Assembly: GCF_000166775.1 (NCBI RefSeq)
Contig: NC_014720.1
Coordinates: 1 to 64,000 of the forward strand
Origin: Caldicellulosiruptor kronotskyensis 2002
Lineage (GTDB): Bacteria; Bacillota; Thermoanaerobacteria; Caldicellulosiruptorales; Caldicellulosiruptoraceae
DNA: 64,000 bases
Direction of reading: 5' to 3'
A program made the position numbers and the translations under genes. How positions within the stretch are numbered: position 1 is the stretch's first letter; each line of letters starts with the position of its first letter. Shown piece by piece: positions 51,337 to 62,121 of the stretch. The notes beneath the pieces were generated by a model. That model worked only from the letters and a program-made list of their open reading frames with translations, was not told the origin of the DNA and made no database searches.

Positions 51337-52841
51337 AATACAAGTCCAACTTTTTTTGTTTTTTTATCAATCACAACATAGCCAAATTTGGGGAAGTTAA
51401 GTGTATATTTATAGATCGAATAACCAGAGGAATTTAATACGGAATCTGGTGCATATCTAAACCTGTAGGTTTCAGTGTCAACAAACATGTATTGGGAGTT
51501 CTTTGCTGAAAATTTCAAAACAAAACTGCCTTTTGTATCTATAAGCCCTACATAATCCTTTGTGGCAACAGCAGCCATCTGAGCAAAAAATGGACCTGCT
51601 TGAGTATATTGAGGTTTTATAACAAAATTTCCAGAAGAATTAATATATCCCCATAAATTTGACTTCATTACAGCTGCATATCCTTCAGAGAAATTTTCTG
51701 CTTTGTCAAATTGAGGTTTTATAGCAACTTTAAAGTTTTTGTCCATAAATCCCCATTTTCCATTTTGTTTAAAAGCTATTTTTCCTTCGCTGAGTTCTTT
51801 TATATCATCAAGTTGAGGCTTAACTACGTATTTTCCGTTTATATCAACAATTCCCCATTTTTTATTTTTACAAACTGCAATGAAATTGGTAAACCCAATA
51901 TTTTTGACATTATCATAGTATTCTTTGCTTTTAGTTTGTGTATAACCTTTACTGGTTGCTTTTTGAAACACAAGGAAGTATTTATTGCCACTAATTTCGC
52001 TGGAAATATAATCAGGTGATGTTTTGTTTGTCTCATTTTTGTTCAAAGATGTTGCAGGCTTTGATTCATTTGCTAACATATTCTGCACAGCTTTTGTAAA
52101 CTTGCTGTCTGATAAAACTTCTTCGAAAGAATTATATTTAAAGTCTACAAATACATTTCCAAAAGTATCAACAGCTCCGCACTTTCCGTCTTTAGAAGCA
52201 AGAACATATTCCAAATAAGAATTTTGCCAAACTCCATCTTTCAAGTCAAGGGCATAAAGACAGAATTCTTTTTTGTCTTCATTTGGTAAAGTGCATTTTA
52301 TATAAGGATTAGGATATTTTGCGATTGGGTTGTATGAAGACACAACAACAAAGTACATTTTGTCAAACTGAGGGCTTATATAGGCTTTTTTATCCAGATT
52401 CAAAAAACCGTATTTTCCCTCTTGTTTGCAAAAATATAAATTTAGCCATGGATTTAAAACCTCAAGAGAATCTAACTCTGGTTTTACAAGAATTTTAGCG
52501 CTTGTATCCACAAACCCTGCTCTGCCATTTTGCCAGACAACAAAGATATCTTTGTAAAATTTATCCTCAATACCCATTATTGAAGGACCGTCGTAAACTA
52601 CAGGCTCTATCTTATCAAACTGAGGCTTTAAAAGAACATTGCCAGATGAGCTAAGAATTCCCCATTTGCCACCTTGAAGATAAGAAATCCAGCCGTTTTC
52701 CCAGAACATCACATTTTCAAACTGCGGTTTTATATACACAAACTTTTGAGAAGAGGCTTGCTGAGAATATGCCATGGTCAAACTGCCAATGAGCCAAATA
52801 AATACCAGCAGAAAGCAAACAAATCTTTTAATTCTTATCAC
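51318..52841 (-). CDS. Secreted WG (KWG)-repeat protein
   Basis: The 507-residue product begins with a signal peptide (VIRIKRFVCFLLVFIWLIGSLTMAYSQQ). It consists of about eight WG repeats of the type GKWG(I/F)hD..G..(V/A)(I/L)KPQFD, for instance GKWGILSSSGNVLLKPQFD and KKWGIVDINGKYVVKPQLD. The repeats occur in secreted and surface proteins of unknown role, probably as beta-rich binding modules. A Lys/Asn-rich linker (about residues 255-310) separates two repeat groups. The GTG at 52841 has GGGAGG seven bases upstream and is preferred to the frame's start at 52856. It is a single gene with its own terminator. Confidence 0.87.
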   Translation of the reverse strand: MIRIKRFVCFLLVFIWLIGSLTMAYSQQASSQKFVYIKPQFENVMFWENGWISYLQGGKWGILSSSGNVLLKPQFDKIEPVVYDGPSIMGIEDKFYKDIFVVWQNGRAGFVDTSAKILVKPELDSLEVLNPWLNLYFCKQEGKYGFLNLDKKAYISPQFDKMYFVVVSSYNPIAKYPNPYIKCTLPNEDKKEFCLYALDLKDGVWQNSYLEYVLASKDGKCGAVDTFGNVFVDFKYNSFEEVLSDSKFTKAVQNMLANESKPATSLNKNETNKTSPDYISSEISGNKYFLVFQKATSKGYTQTKSKEYYDNVKNIGFTNFIAVCKNKKWGIVDINGKYVVKPQLDDIKELSEGKIAFKQNGKWGFMDKNFKVAIKPQFDKAENFSEGYAAVMKSNLWGYINSSGNFVIKPQYTQAGPFFAQMAAVATKDYVGLIDTKGSFVLKFSAKNSQYMFVDTETYRFRYAPDSVLNSSGYSIYKYTLNFPKFGYVVIDKKTKKVGLVLRGQGK

Positions 52842-53080
52842 AAAATTTCCTCCCATTTCACAATTTTTCTTGCTAAGTTTTTCTCACTTGACATTCAAAT
52901 CTACCCAAATCAAAACTATTGAAATAAAAAATGACTCCAAAGATATTATAAACAATTTTTCAAATACATTCAACTAAAGAGTAAAAAAAGTACATAGTTA
53001 ATTTTTAGCATGAGATTTAGTACAATTAAATAGTGGGTATATATATCCTTGTAGCCAAAAAATATATTTAGGGAGGAGAA

Positions 53081-53659
53081 GTGAAAAAATTGAAGAAAGG
53101 CACAAAGATCCTTTTAGCTATTTTAGTTTTGGTTGTAGTAGCTGTGGTCTACACCTTTTCGACATACAATAGCCTTGTGCGCTTTAAAGAGAATGTTGAC
53201 AGTAAATGGAGCCAGGTTGAAAATCAGCTTCAAAGAAGGGCAGACCTCATACCCAATTTAGTTAATACTGTCAAAGCTTATGCAAAACATGAAAAAGAGA
53301 TTTTTGAAACTCTTGCTCAGGCAAGGTCAAAACTTTTGAGTTCAAATACAGTAGAAGATAAAGCAAAAGCAAACGATGAGCTTTCATCTGCAGTTTCAAG
53401 GCTTTTGATGATAGTAGAAAACTACCCAAATCTTAAAGCCGATAGAACATTTGTGCAGCTTATGGATGAGCTTGCTGGAACAGAAAACAGAATTGCGGTT
53501 GCAAGAAAGGATTACAATGAGGCAGTAAAACAGTGCAACATGAAAATAAAAGTATTTCCGAACGTTTTGATTGCAAGGATGTTTGGGTTTGAAGAAAGAC
53601 AGTATTTTCAAGCATCAAGCCAAGCAAAGAGTGTGCCTTCGGTTGACTTTTCAAAATGA
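53081..53659 (+). CDS. lemA: LemA family protein
   Basis: LemA proteins are small membrane-anchored helical proteins. The 192-residue product has one N-terminal membrane helix (ILLAILVLVVVAVVYTF) followed by the family core: YNSLVRFKENVDSKWSQVENQLQRRADLIPNLVNTVKAYAKHEKE, and the ENRIAVARKDYNEAVKQCN segment. Its GTG start follows GGGAGGAG closely. The next gene, a TPM-domain protein, starts within four bases of its stop; this LemA-TPM pair recurs in many bacteria. Role unknown, probably in envelope maintenance. Confidence 0.93.
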   Translation: MKKLKKGTKILLAILVLVVVAVVYTFSTYNSLVRFKENVDSKWSQVENQLQRRADLIPNLVNTVKAYAKHEKEIFETLAQARSKLLSSNTVEDKAKANDELSSAVSRLLMIVENYPNLKADRTFVQLMDELAGTENRIAVARKDYNEAVKQCNMKIKVFPNVLIARMFGFEERQYFQASSQAKSVPSVDFSK

Positions 53660-53676
53660 AAGGGAGAAGATTAGCA

Positions 53677-54540
53677 ATGAAAGTAAAACAGGGTTTAGTT
53701 TGCAAAACACTTGCATTGGTGTTTATAATTGCAGTTTCAAGCCTTCTGTTTGTATCTTTTGCTGAAGCCTCCGCCCAGATTCCCAAAAAACCTGTTGAAA
53801 ATGTCTACATTTTTGACTATGCAGACTTGATTGATAGCTCTGATGAAGAAGAGATGAGGGCTTTGGCAAAAGAGATAGAGGACAAATCGAAAGCAGAGAT
53901 AGTGGTTGTAACAGTAGAAAGTCTTGGAAACTACACAATAGAAGAGTATGCAAATGAGCTATTCAATAGCTGGGGAATTGGCGACAAGGAACTTAACAAT
54001 GGAGTTTTGATTCTTGTCAATAAGGAGAATTTACTTTCAGGCAAAAAAGGAAGAATAAGAATAGAAGTTGGATATGGTTTGGAAGGTGCAATTCCAGATG
54101 GAAAGGCAGGCTGGATATTGGATACATACGCTATTCCTGCCTTTGAAAACAAAGAATATTCGAAGGGAATAAAAGATACATTTTTTGCAGTGGCAAGCGA
54201 GGTTGCAAATGAGTATGGGATAAAAATAAATGGGCTTTCGGAATATAGTACTTCTGAAGATTTTACCCAAAATGACAGCTCTTCTACAACAGTCCATGTA
54301 GGGGATGAAGAGAAAGATATATCTGGATTTGGTGTTTTTATTGTTGTATTTCTGATAATAATCTTTTCACTTATAAACAGAAGACAAAGAAGAACATACT
54401 GGTGGGGACAAGACCCTTGGGATAAAGACCATCACCATTTTGGCGGATTTGGTGGTTTTGGTGGCGGTGGTGGTTCTTCTGGTGGTGGCTTTGGCGGATT
54501 TGGTGGAGGGTCATCTGGCGGTGGCGGTGCAAGCAGGTAA
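53677..54540 (+). CDS. TPM-domain (YgcG-type) membrane protein
   Basis: The product is 287 residues from the ATG at 53677, which has AAAGGGAGAAG before it; the frame is open from 53656. It has a signal peptide (LALVFIIAVSSLLFVSFAEA), a TPM domain (VYIFDYADLIDSSDEEEMRALAKEIEDKSKAEIVVVTVESLG… RIEVGYGLEGAIPDG), one membrane helix near residues 215-235 (GVFIVVFLIIIFSLI) and a Gly/Ser/Phe-rich tail. Such tails are common in the family. It is encoded with lemA, and the pair probably acts together at the membrane. Confidence 0.9.
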   Translation: MKVKQGLVCKTLALVFIIAVSSLLFVSFAEASAQIPKKPVENVYIFDYADLIDSSDEEEMRALAKEIEDKSKAEIVVVTVESLGNYTIEEYANELFNSWGIGDKELNNGVLILVNKENLLSGKKGRIRIEVGYGLEGAIPDGKAGWILDTYAIPAFENKEYSKGIKDTFFAVASEVANEYGIKINGLSEYSTSEDFTQNDSSSTTVHVGDEEKDISGFGVFIVVFLIIIFSLINRRQRRTYWWGQDPWDKDHHHFGGFGGFGGGGGSSGGGFGGFGGGSSGGGGASR

Positions 54541-54557
54541 AAAGCCTGCTTTTTTTG
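54531..54557 (+). terminator. Terminator after the TPM gene
   Basis: Stem AAGCAGG/CCTGCTT (54531-54551) with a T-run; it includes the stop codon. Confidence 0.8.
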
Positions 54558-54579
54558 TTTTAGAAAGTTCGCTTCTTCT

Positions 54580-55212
54580 CTAAGCATGGGACTTTAATCT
54601 ATCAATAGCACTTCTCAAGCCCGGGATAAAGGATATTATCAAACACACGGCAAGATCAGGACCAAGATAAGTTGCATTGTAGATGGCAGAGTATACAACC
54701 GGACTTGTACCTTTTGGCGCGTATGATGCAAAAAACACAACTCCAGATATAAAGTGAAAAACAAACCTTCCAAAGCCACCTGCTAAGATTCCAAGTGCTA
54801 AATTCTTCTTGAAAAACCCAGAAAGTCCAAGAGCACCAAAGGCCAGTGGATAGTCTAAAAGTAGCTGTGCCCAGTGAACAACATATGGGTCTTGAATCAG
54901 CTGCAGTATTCCATAAGCCATGCCTGCGACAATTCCTGCAAATGGTCCAAACATATAAGCATATGCAAAAAGTGGCAGCATGCTTGCAGGTGTGATTGAA
55001 CCGCCCTGTGGCATTCTGTAGAGTTTTATAAATGAAAGTATAAACGATAGTGATATAGCTACCCCACCATATACAAGAGCTTTTGTTGTGAACTTTTGTC
55101 GTTTTTGCGCAAGGTACACGAAGATACTAATAAATATCAAAACAGCAATTATCGCAAAAGAGTACCATTTCATTTTTTCAAAGTCTTTAAATATATTTTC
55201 AAGGTACTTCAT
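54580..55212 (-). CDS. thiT: Thiamine ECF-transporter substrate protein ThiT
   Basis: ThiT is the membrane protein that binds thiamine for the energy-coupling-factor transporter. The 210-residue product has six hydrophobic spans and the family motif GGSITPASMLPLFAYAYMFGPFAGIVAGMAYGILQLI, then HWAQLLLDYPLAFGALGLSG. No ECF ATPase genes are near, as usual for group II ECF systems. A GGGAGATG site precedes the ATG. A TPP riboswitch was looked for upstream and not found, so control is unclear. Confidence 0.9.
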   Translation of the reverse strand: MKYLENIFKDFEKMKWYSFAIIAVLIFISIFVYLAQKRQKFTTKALVYGGVAISLSFILSFIKLYRMPQGGSITPASMLPLFAYAYMFGPFAGIVAGMAYGILQLIQDPYVVHWAQLLLDYPLAFGALGLSGFFKKNLALGILAGGFGRFVFHFISGVVFFASYAPKGTSPVVYSAIYNATYLGPDLAVCLIISFIPGLRSAIDRLKSHA

Positions 55213-55266
55213 TTAATTTCATCTCCCAAGCATATTTTTCAATTAATTATATCACAAAATGAATAC

Positions 55267-55295
55267 TTAAAAAACTTACTTCATTCTGATATAAT
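55267..55295 (+). promoter_or_regulatory. Probable purA promoter
   Basis: TATAAT at 55290-55295 with a weak TTAAAA 17 bp upstream, about 70 bp before purA. Confidence 0.5.
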
Positions 55296-55345
55296 ATTAA
55301 AGGACTTTTAATATTTTATTTAAGGTAAATAATCTTAGCCTATAA

Positions 55346-56647
<1,302 letters not shown>

Positions 56648-56662
56648 AAGTTATTGCCAATA

Positions 56663-56702
56663 AAAAGCCATCCGAGAATGTAGTTGATTCGGGTGGCTTT
56701 TT
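56663..56702 (+). terminator. Terminator after purA
   Basis: A stem of GCCATCCGA with TCGGGTGGC (one G-T pair) flanked by A- and T-runs; it could act in both directions. Confidence 0.88.
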
Positions 56703-56746
56703 GTGTTACTTTGGCAGCAGAAAAAGTGTTTTTTTGTGGGAATAAC

Positions 56747-56775
56747 TTAACTTTTTTTGAGATTGGGTGTATAAT
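56747..56775 (+). promoter_or_regulatory. Promoter of the ABC exporter genes
   Basis: TTAACT and TATAAT 17 bp apart, about 37 bp before the first transporter gene. Confidence 0.6.
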
Positions 56776-56811
56776 AAAATTAAATTTTTGAGGAAAAGAG
56801 GATGAGAAAAG

Positions 56812-58554
56812 TTGGACTATCTTAAAAGACTCATGAAGTATTTAGACGACTGCAAACTATTGGTAGCGGTTGGCCTAATCTTGGCGCTGGCAGGGATATT
56901 TTGCAGTATGGCAGTGCCAAAAGTGTCAAAGCATATCATTGACGATGTTCTTGTTGCAAGGCACTTTGAAAAGCTTTACTATTTTGCTCTAATTTTGGCA
57001 GGGCTTGTGCTTTCTAAGGCAATTTTGAGTTATTTTCAGAGCTACATATTCGAATACACATCTCAAAAAGCCATCTATAAGCTCAGAGAGCAGCTCTACA
57101 CAAAGCTTCAATACCAATCTTTTGAATATTTTGACAGAGCATCAACAGGAGCTATTATGAACAGAATGGTAGGTGACCTGGAGGCTATTCGAAACTTTTT
57201 AAATCAGGGCTTTGTTCAGGTAATTAGCATAGTCATTACATTAATATTGGCACTTTCTATAATGCTTTCAATGAACCTTTTACTTTCGTTTTTGAGCTTA
57301 GCAACAACACCTCTTATTTACTTTAACGTCAAAAGCCTTGCCAAAAAACTTCAACCTACCTTCAGGGAAATAAGAACATCCTTTGAAAAGCTCACATCAA
57401 AGGTGCAGGAGAACATAACAGGTATAAGAGTTGTCAAAGCGTTTGGAAATGAAGAGTTTGAAAAGAAAAGTTTTGAAAAAGTTGCATTTGAGTTTACAAG
57501 CAAAAATATCCAGGCTGCTGATATAAGGTCGGTGCACAATCCTCTTGCAAATTTCTTAAATGGCTTAAACTCAGTCATAATTCTTGTTGTTGGAGGGTAT
57601 TTGGCTATAAAAGGGAAGCTGTCTATTGGCACGCTTTTTGCATTTGTGAGCTATGTTAACTTGTTCTCTGCACCCATTGGTAACATTCAAAACCTTGTGA
57701 ACCAGTGGCAAAACGCCTTTGCATCCTTAGAAAAGGTGTTCGAGGTGCTTGACAGTGAGGTTTTAATTCATAGTCCAAAAAATGCTATTCATCTTAAAAA
57801 CATTAAAGGTGACATAAAGTTTGAGAATGTGTATTTCAAGTACAAAGATAAGTTTGTTCTAAAGGGAATAAACATTCATATTCAGCCAGGTGAGGTTGTT
57901 GCCATTTTAGGTCAGGCAGGTTCTGGTAAGTCATCTTTAATAAATCTTCTTGCCAGATTTTACGACCCGACATCTGGCAGGATACTCATTGATGATGTTG
58001 ATGTGAAAAATGTAAAGCTTTGTTCACTCAGAAGAAACATTGGAATAATAATGCAGGAGACATTTATTTTTTCTGACACCATAGCTGCAAACATAGCGTT
58101 TGGAAAGCCAGATGCAAAAGAAGAAGAGATAAAATGGGCTGCAAAGCTTGCCCGGGCAGATGAGTTCATTGAAAGGCTTCCAGAAGGGTACTCTACCGTT
58201 GTTGGTGAGAGAGGGATAGGACTTTCGGGCGGTCAGAAACAGAGAATTGCAATTGCCAGAGCGCTCATATACAACCCAAAAATTTTAGTGCTTGATGATG
58301 CGACCTCAAGTCTTGATTTTGAAACAGAGGCTGAGATTCAGAATACTTTGAAAGAGGTGATAAAAGGAAGAACAACAATTATCATAACCCACAGAATTTC
58401 TCAGCTTGTTGTTGAGGCAAACAAAATTTATTACATGCAAGATGGCAGAATTGTTGAACAAGGAACACATGAAGAGTTGATGAGACACAAAGGTAGATAT
58501 TACACAACATTCAAAAAACAACTGCTCGAGCGCGCAAACTCACTTCCTGCTTAA
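56812..58554 (+). CDS. ABC exporter half-transporter A (degenerate catalytic site)
   Basis: This 580-residue half-transporter has six N-terminal membrane helices and a C-terminal nucleotide-binding domain. Walker A is GQAGSGKSS, the signature LSGGQKQR is canonical, and Walker B reads LVLDDATSSLD: the usual catalytic Glu is Asp. In heterodimeric exporters such as TM287/288, LmrCD and BmrCD exactly one partner has this change. It starts at a TTG behind AGAGGATGAG and is 31 bases from the second half. The pair probably exports drugs, lipids or peptides; the substrate is unknown. Confidence 0.92.
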   Translation: MDYLKRLMKYLDDCKLLVAVGLILALAGIFCSMAVPKVSKHIIDDVLVARHFEKLYYFALILAGLVLSKAILSYFQSYIFEYTSQKAIYKLREQLYTKLQYQSFEYFDRASTGAIMNRMVGDLEAIRNFLNQGFVQVISIVITLILALSIMLSMNLLLSFLSLATTPLIYFNVKSLAKKLQPTFREIRTSFEKLTSKVQENITGIRVVKAFGNEEFEKKSFEKVAFEFTSKNIQAADIRSVHNPLANFLNGLNSVIILVVGGYLAIKGKLSIGTLFAFVSYVNLFSAPIGNIQNLVNQWQNAFASLEKVFEVLDSEVLIHSPKNAIHLKNIKGDIKFENVYFKYKDKFVLKGINIHIQPGEVVAILGQAGSGKSSLINLLARFYDPTSGRILIDDVDVKNVKLCSLRRNIGIIMQETFIFSDTIAANIAFGKPDAKEEEIKWAAKLARADEFIERLPEGYSTVVGERGIGLSGGQKQRIAIARALIYNPKILVLDDATSSLDFETEAEIQNTLKEVIKGRTTIIITHRISQLVVEANKIYYMQDGRIVEQGTHEELMRHKGRYYTTFKKQLLERANSLPA

Positions 58555-58585
58555 AAAAGTTTTGTAAAAGGGGGAATTTTTCAAA

Positions 58586-60382
58586 ATGGCAGACCCTGTG
58601 GCCAAAAAGCAAATTTTTTCTCAAGAAGAGACAAATTACGAATTAAAGATACCATATTTGAAAAGGCTTTTTAAGTTTCTTCTTCCATACAAAAAATGGC
58701 TGGTTTTAACTTTGATTTTCATGTTTGCAGCAACAGTTGCTGACTTGGTTTCTCCTTATCTTCTAAAGCAGGCAGTTGACCACTATATCCCCAAAAAAGA
58801 TTTCAATGGAATTTTGATAATTGGAGCTTTGCTTATCTTAATGCTTTTTGTTAACAAAGAGTGCTCAAAAAACAAGATAAGGCTTGCAAACAGAACAGGA
58901 CAGATGGTTTTGTTTGATATCAGAAAAGCTCTTTTTGACCACGTTCAAAGCCTTTCTTTCAGCTTTTTTGACAAAAACTCAACAGGAAGAATTATTGTTA
59001 GAATTGTCAATGACGTCAATACCTTGAACAACCTATTTACAAACGGCATTGTGAATGTGATAACGGACATGTCAAGCTTAGTTTTGGCAGCAATAATAAT
59101 GTTTTCTATAAATCCTAAACTTGCAATGGTGACATTTGCAGCTTTGCCAATTTTTTTAGTAGTTCTTTTTACAACCAGAAACGCCATAAAAAGAAACTGG
59201 AGGGCTGTGCGAAGGAAAATTGCGAACTTAAATGCGTATATACACGAAAACATAAGTGGCATCAGGGTGATTCAGGCATATGTCAGGCAAAAGGTCAACA
59301 GGGCTATTTTCAAAGATGTCATAGACGATGTATTTTTGTCATGGATGAAGGCGGTCAGGATTAACGGTATATTCTCACCTGCGGTTGAGGTATGTTCAAT
59401 GATAGGAACGCTCATCATCTACTTTTACGGTGTAAAGCTTCTTAAAATAAACGGTGTTACAGTTGGAACTTTAATTGCTTTTGTTAGCTATTTAGACAGG
59501 TTTTGGCGACCGGTTGTTACACTTTCGAACTTTTACAATCAGCTTCTTGTTGCAAGCGCATCGTCAGAAAGGATCTTTGAGGTGCTTTCTATTCAGCCCG
59601 AAATAAAAGAGGATAAAAATCCGGTAGAGATATCTACTTTTAGAAATTCAATTGAATTTAAAAATGTATGGTTTGCGTACAAAGATGAAGAATATGTTTT
59701 AAAAGATGTGTCGTTTGAAATCAAAAAAGGAATGATGGTTGCGCTTGTGGGTGCAACAGGCTCTGGCAAAACCACAATTGTAAATCTTCTTGCAAGGTTT
59801 TACGACCCGCAAAAAGGTAGTATCCTTATCGATGGCATTGATCTTAAGAAAATTAGCTTTAAAAGTTTAAGGAAACTTATAGGTATTGTCCAGCAGGAAC
59901 CGTTTTTGTTCTCAGGCAGCATCCTTGACAATATTCTGTATGGAAAACCAGATGCCAAGCTTGAAGAGGTTATAGAGGTTTGCAATTTTTTAGGTGCACA
60001 TGATTTTATATCGCAGTTTGAGGATGGTTACTTTACACAGGTAAATGAAAGAGGAAACAGGCTATCTACTGGACAAAAACAGCTGATAAGTCTTGCGAGG
60101 CTTTTGCTTCAAAACCCCCAGATTCTTATTTTGGATGAGGCAACGGCATCGCTTGACACACATAGCGAGCTTATGGTGCAAAACGCTTTAAACAAGGTGA
60201 TGAAAGACCGCACTTCAATTGTGATTGCTCACAGGTTATCTACCATAAAGGATGCAGATTTAATAATTGTAATGGACAAAGGGAAAATAGCTGAAATGGG
60301 TACACACGAAAGCTTGATAAGGAAAAAAGGCATTTATTATGAACTTTGTGCAAGCCAGATAAGATTTGTAAAGGCAGGGTGA
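58586..60382 (+). CDS. ABC exporter half-transporter B (catalytic partner)
   Basis: The 598-residue partner has the same six-helix plus ATPase layout. Walker A is GATGSGKTT and Walker B LILDEATASLD keeps the catalytic Glu, but the signature reads LSTGQKQL rather than LSGGQ. Paired with half A, whose signature is intact and whose Glu is lost, this gives one working and one degenerate ATP site, as in known heterodimers. GGGGGAA precedes the ATG. It lies between half A and the tRNA pair and has no clear terminator of its own. Confidence 0.92.
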   Translation: MADPVAKKQIFSQEETNYELKIPYLKRLFKFLLPYKKWLVLTLIFMFAATVADLVSPYLLKQAVDHYIPKKDFNGILIIGALLILMLFVNKECSKNKIRLANRTGQMVLFDIRKALFDHVQSLSFSFFDKNSTGRIIVRIVNDVNTLNNLFTNGIVNVITDMSSLVLAAIIMFSINPKLAMVTFAALPIFLVVLFTTRNAIKRNWRAVRRKIANLNAYIHENISGIRVIQAYVRQKVNRAIFKDVIDDVFLSWMKAVRINGIFSPAVEVCSMIGTLIIYFYGVKLLKINGVTVGTLIAFVSYLDRFWRPVVTLSNFYNQLLVASASSERIFEVLSIQPEIKEDKNPVEISTFRNSIEFKNVWFAYKDEEYVLKDVSFEIKKGMMVALVGATGSGKTTIVNLLARFYDPQKGSILIDGIDLKKISFKSLRKLIGIVQQEPFLFSGSILDNILYGKPDAKLEEVIEVCNFLGAHDFISQFEDGYFTQVNERGNRLSTGQKQLISLARLLLQNPQILILDEATASLDTHSELMVQNALNKVMKDRTSIVIAHRLSTIKDADLIIVMDKGKIAEMGTHESLIRKKGIYYELCASQIRFVKAG

Positions 60383-60421
60383 TAAAAGGAAGGAAAAGAT
60401 ACTGCGAATATATTTTTGGTA

Positions 60422-60450
60422 TTTACAAATAACAAGAAAGGTCTTATAAT
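60422..60450 (+). promoter_or_regulatory. tRNA promoter
   Basis: TTTACA and TATAAT exactly 17 bp apart, 23 bp before tRNA-Lys. Confidence 0.75.
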
Positions 60451-60473
60451 ATTTAACCGTGTTTAATTTGTGT

Positions 60474-60549
60474 GGGCCATTAGCTCAGTAGGCAGAGCAC
60501 CAGCCTTTTAAGCTGGGTGTCCCGCGTTCGAGTCGCGGATGGCTCACCA
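60474..60549 (+). tRNA. tRNA-Lys (TTT)
   Basis: A complete cloverleaf with encoded CCA: acceptor GGGCCAT/ATGGCTC (one G-T pair), D arm AGCTCAGT, anticodon loop with TTT between CCAGC and GCTGG, and T arm GCGTTCGAGTCGC. Confidence 0.95.
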
Positions 60550-60571
60550 TTTAATTTTAAAAGTCACAGGT

Positions 60572-60646
60572 GGCCCCGTGGTCAAGTGGTTAAGACACAG
60601 GCCTTTCACGCCTGTAACAGGGGTTCGAATCCCCTCGGGGTCACCA
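60572..60646 (+). tRNA. tRNA-Glu (TTC)
   Basis: A complete cloverleaf with encoded CCA: acceptor GGCCCCG/CGGGGTC, anticodon stem CAGGC/GCCTG around TTC, and T arm GGGGTTCGAATCCCC. It lies 22 bases after tRNA-Lys and is probably co-transcribed. Confidence 0.95.
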
Positions 60647-60773
60647 TTTTGTTTGTGTAAAGTTGAGTAAGTTTTTGGATGCAAAAGATAAAAGCTTTAA
60701 GGTGTATTGAGCTTACTTAGCTAATGAAGGCAGCTGGAATATGGATAATTTATAATATGATATAGGATTTTAG

Positions 60774-60812
60774 TGGGCAGGTAGTAAAATTATCCTGCCC
60801 ATTTTGTTTTTT
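60774..60812 (+). terminator. Terminator after the tRNA pair
   Basis: An 8-bp stem TGGGCAGG/CCTGCCCA (60774-60781, 60794-60801) with a T-rich tail. The preceding 60647-60773 shows no gene. Confidence 0.8.
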
Positions 60813-60924
60813 GTTTAAATTTTTCAATTTATTTTGTGAACTTTTACTACTTGCTGAAACAATAAAAATATTTATAAAATAATTAAGTAAACGATTACAC
60901 AAGCTTTGAAAGGGGAAAAGAAAA

Positions 60925-62058
60925 ATGCTTTACAGAAGGTTTGGAAACACAGGGGTTATGATATCAGCCTTAGGTTTTGGTGCTATGAGGCTTCCGCAAA
61001 AAAGAGTAAATGACAAAATGATATATGACGAAGATGAAAGTATAAAGATAATACATCGAGCAATTGAGCTTGGTGTAAACTACATTGACACAGCTCCATA
61101 TTACTGCGATTCACAGAGCGAAATAATTGTTGGAAAGGCTATAAAAGGTATAAGAGACAAGGTTTATATCTCAACAAAGAATCCCATTGAAGATGATTCT
61201 GGAGACAATTTCTTAAAAAGACTTGAAAGCTCTCTCAAAAAACTTGATATTGATAAGATTGATTTTTATCACATGTGGGGTATAAACTATGAAACATTCA
61301 AAGAAAAAATTATCAAAAAAGGAGGACCGCTTTCTGCAGCAAAAAGGGCAAAAGAAGAAGGATTAATTGGTCACATTTCATTTTCCTTCCATGACAGGCC
61401 TGAGAACATGATAAAAATAATTGACGAAGGAGAGGTATTCGAGACAGTTCTTTGCCAGTACAATCTACTTGACAGGAGCAATGAAAAAGCAATCGAATAT
61501 GCAGCCCAAAAAGGGCTTGGGGTTGTTGTGATGGGACCTGTCGGTGGTGGAAGGCTTGGTGCACCGTCGCCTGTCATCCAGAATCTTCTTCCGGGGAAAG
61601 TTGTGTCAAGCGCAGAGATTGCTCTGAGGTTTGTTTTGGCAAACCTGAATGTATCCTGTGCACTTTCTGGTATGTCTACTATTGAGATGGTTGAGCAAAA
61701 TGCATCAGTTGCGTCTAATCCAAATCCGCTCAGCACTGAGGAAGTTGAACTTATTAAAAAAGCCATGGAAGAAAATAAAAAACTTGCAGACCTTTACTGC
61801 ACAGGTTGCAACTACTGTATGCCATGCCCGCAGGGGGTAAATATTCCACTTAATTTCCAAATAATGAACTATCACAGGGTATATGGACTGACTGAATTCG
61901 CGAAAGCTGAGTATGCGAGGATTGGGACTGTTCAGTGGTTGCCCGGGAAAAAAGCTGAGGAATGTATAGAGTGTGGAATTTGTGAAGAAAAATGTCCGCA
62001 GAAGATTCAAATTAGAAAACAATTAAAAGAAACTGCTCAGACGCTTGGATCAAAATAA
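60925..62058 (+). CDS. Aldo/keto reductase with C-terminal iron-sulfur domain
   Basis: The 377-residue product has an aldo/keto reductase barrel (residues 1-280): GFGAMRLPQ, the catalytic Asp and Tyr in YIDTAPYYCDSQSE, and the KIDFYHMWG strand. A C-terminal ferredoxin-like part follows with CTGCNYCMPCPQGVNIP and CIECGICEEKCPQ, enough for 4Fe-4S clusters. This fusion is common in anaerobes; the substrate is unknown and iron-sulfur electron flow is inferred. AAAGGGGAAAAG precedes the ATG. A two-way terminator follows. Confidence 0.92.
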   Translation: MLYRRFGNTGVMISALGFGAMRLPQKRVNDKMIYDEDESIKIIHRAIELGVNYIDTAPYYCDSQSEIIVGKAIKGIRDKVYISTKNPIEDDSGDNFLKRLESSLKKLDIDKIDFYHMWGINYETFKEKIIKKGGPLSAAKRAKEEGLIGHISFSFHDRPENMIKIIDEGEVFETVLCQYNLLDRSNEKAIEYAAQKGLGVVVMGPVGGGRLGAPSPVIQNLLPGKVVSSAEIALRFVLANLNVSCALSGMSTIEMVEQNASVASNPNPLSTEEVELIKKAMEENKKLADLYCTGCNYCMPCPQGVNIPLNFQIMNYHRVYGLTEFAKAEYARIGTVQWLPGKKAEECIECGICEEKCPQKIQIRKQLKETAQTLGSK

Positions 62059-62075
62059 AAGTAAAAAATAGCAAC

Positions 62076-62121
62076 AAAGAGCTGGCGCATTTTTAACTAT
62101 TTTTGTTTGCCAGCTCTTTTA
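62076..62121. terminator. Bidirectional terminator
   Basis: An 11-bp perfect stem (AAAGAGCTGGC/GCCAGCTCTTT) with A- and T-rich flanks serves the converging aldo/keto reductase and SpoIIM-like genes. Confidence 0.85.

Noticed and set aside
55213-55300. TPP riboswitch before thiT
   Set aside because: The conserved CTGAGA and the second TPP motif are absent and the space is too short.
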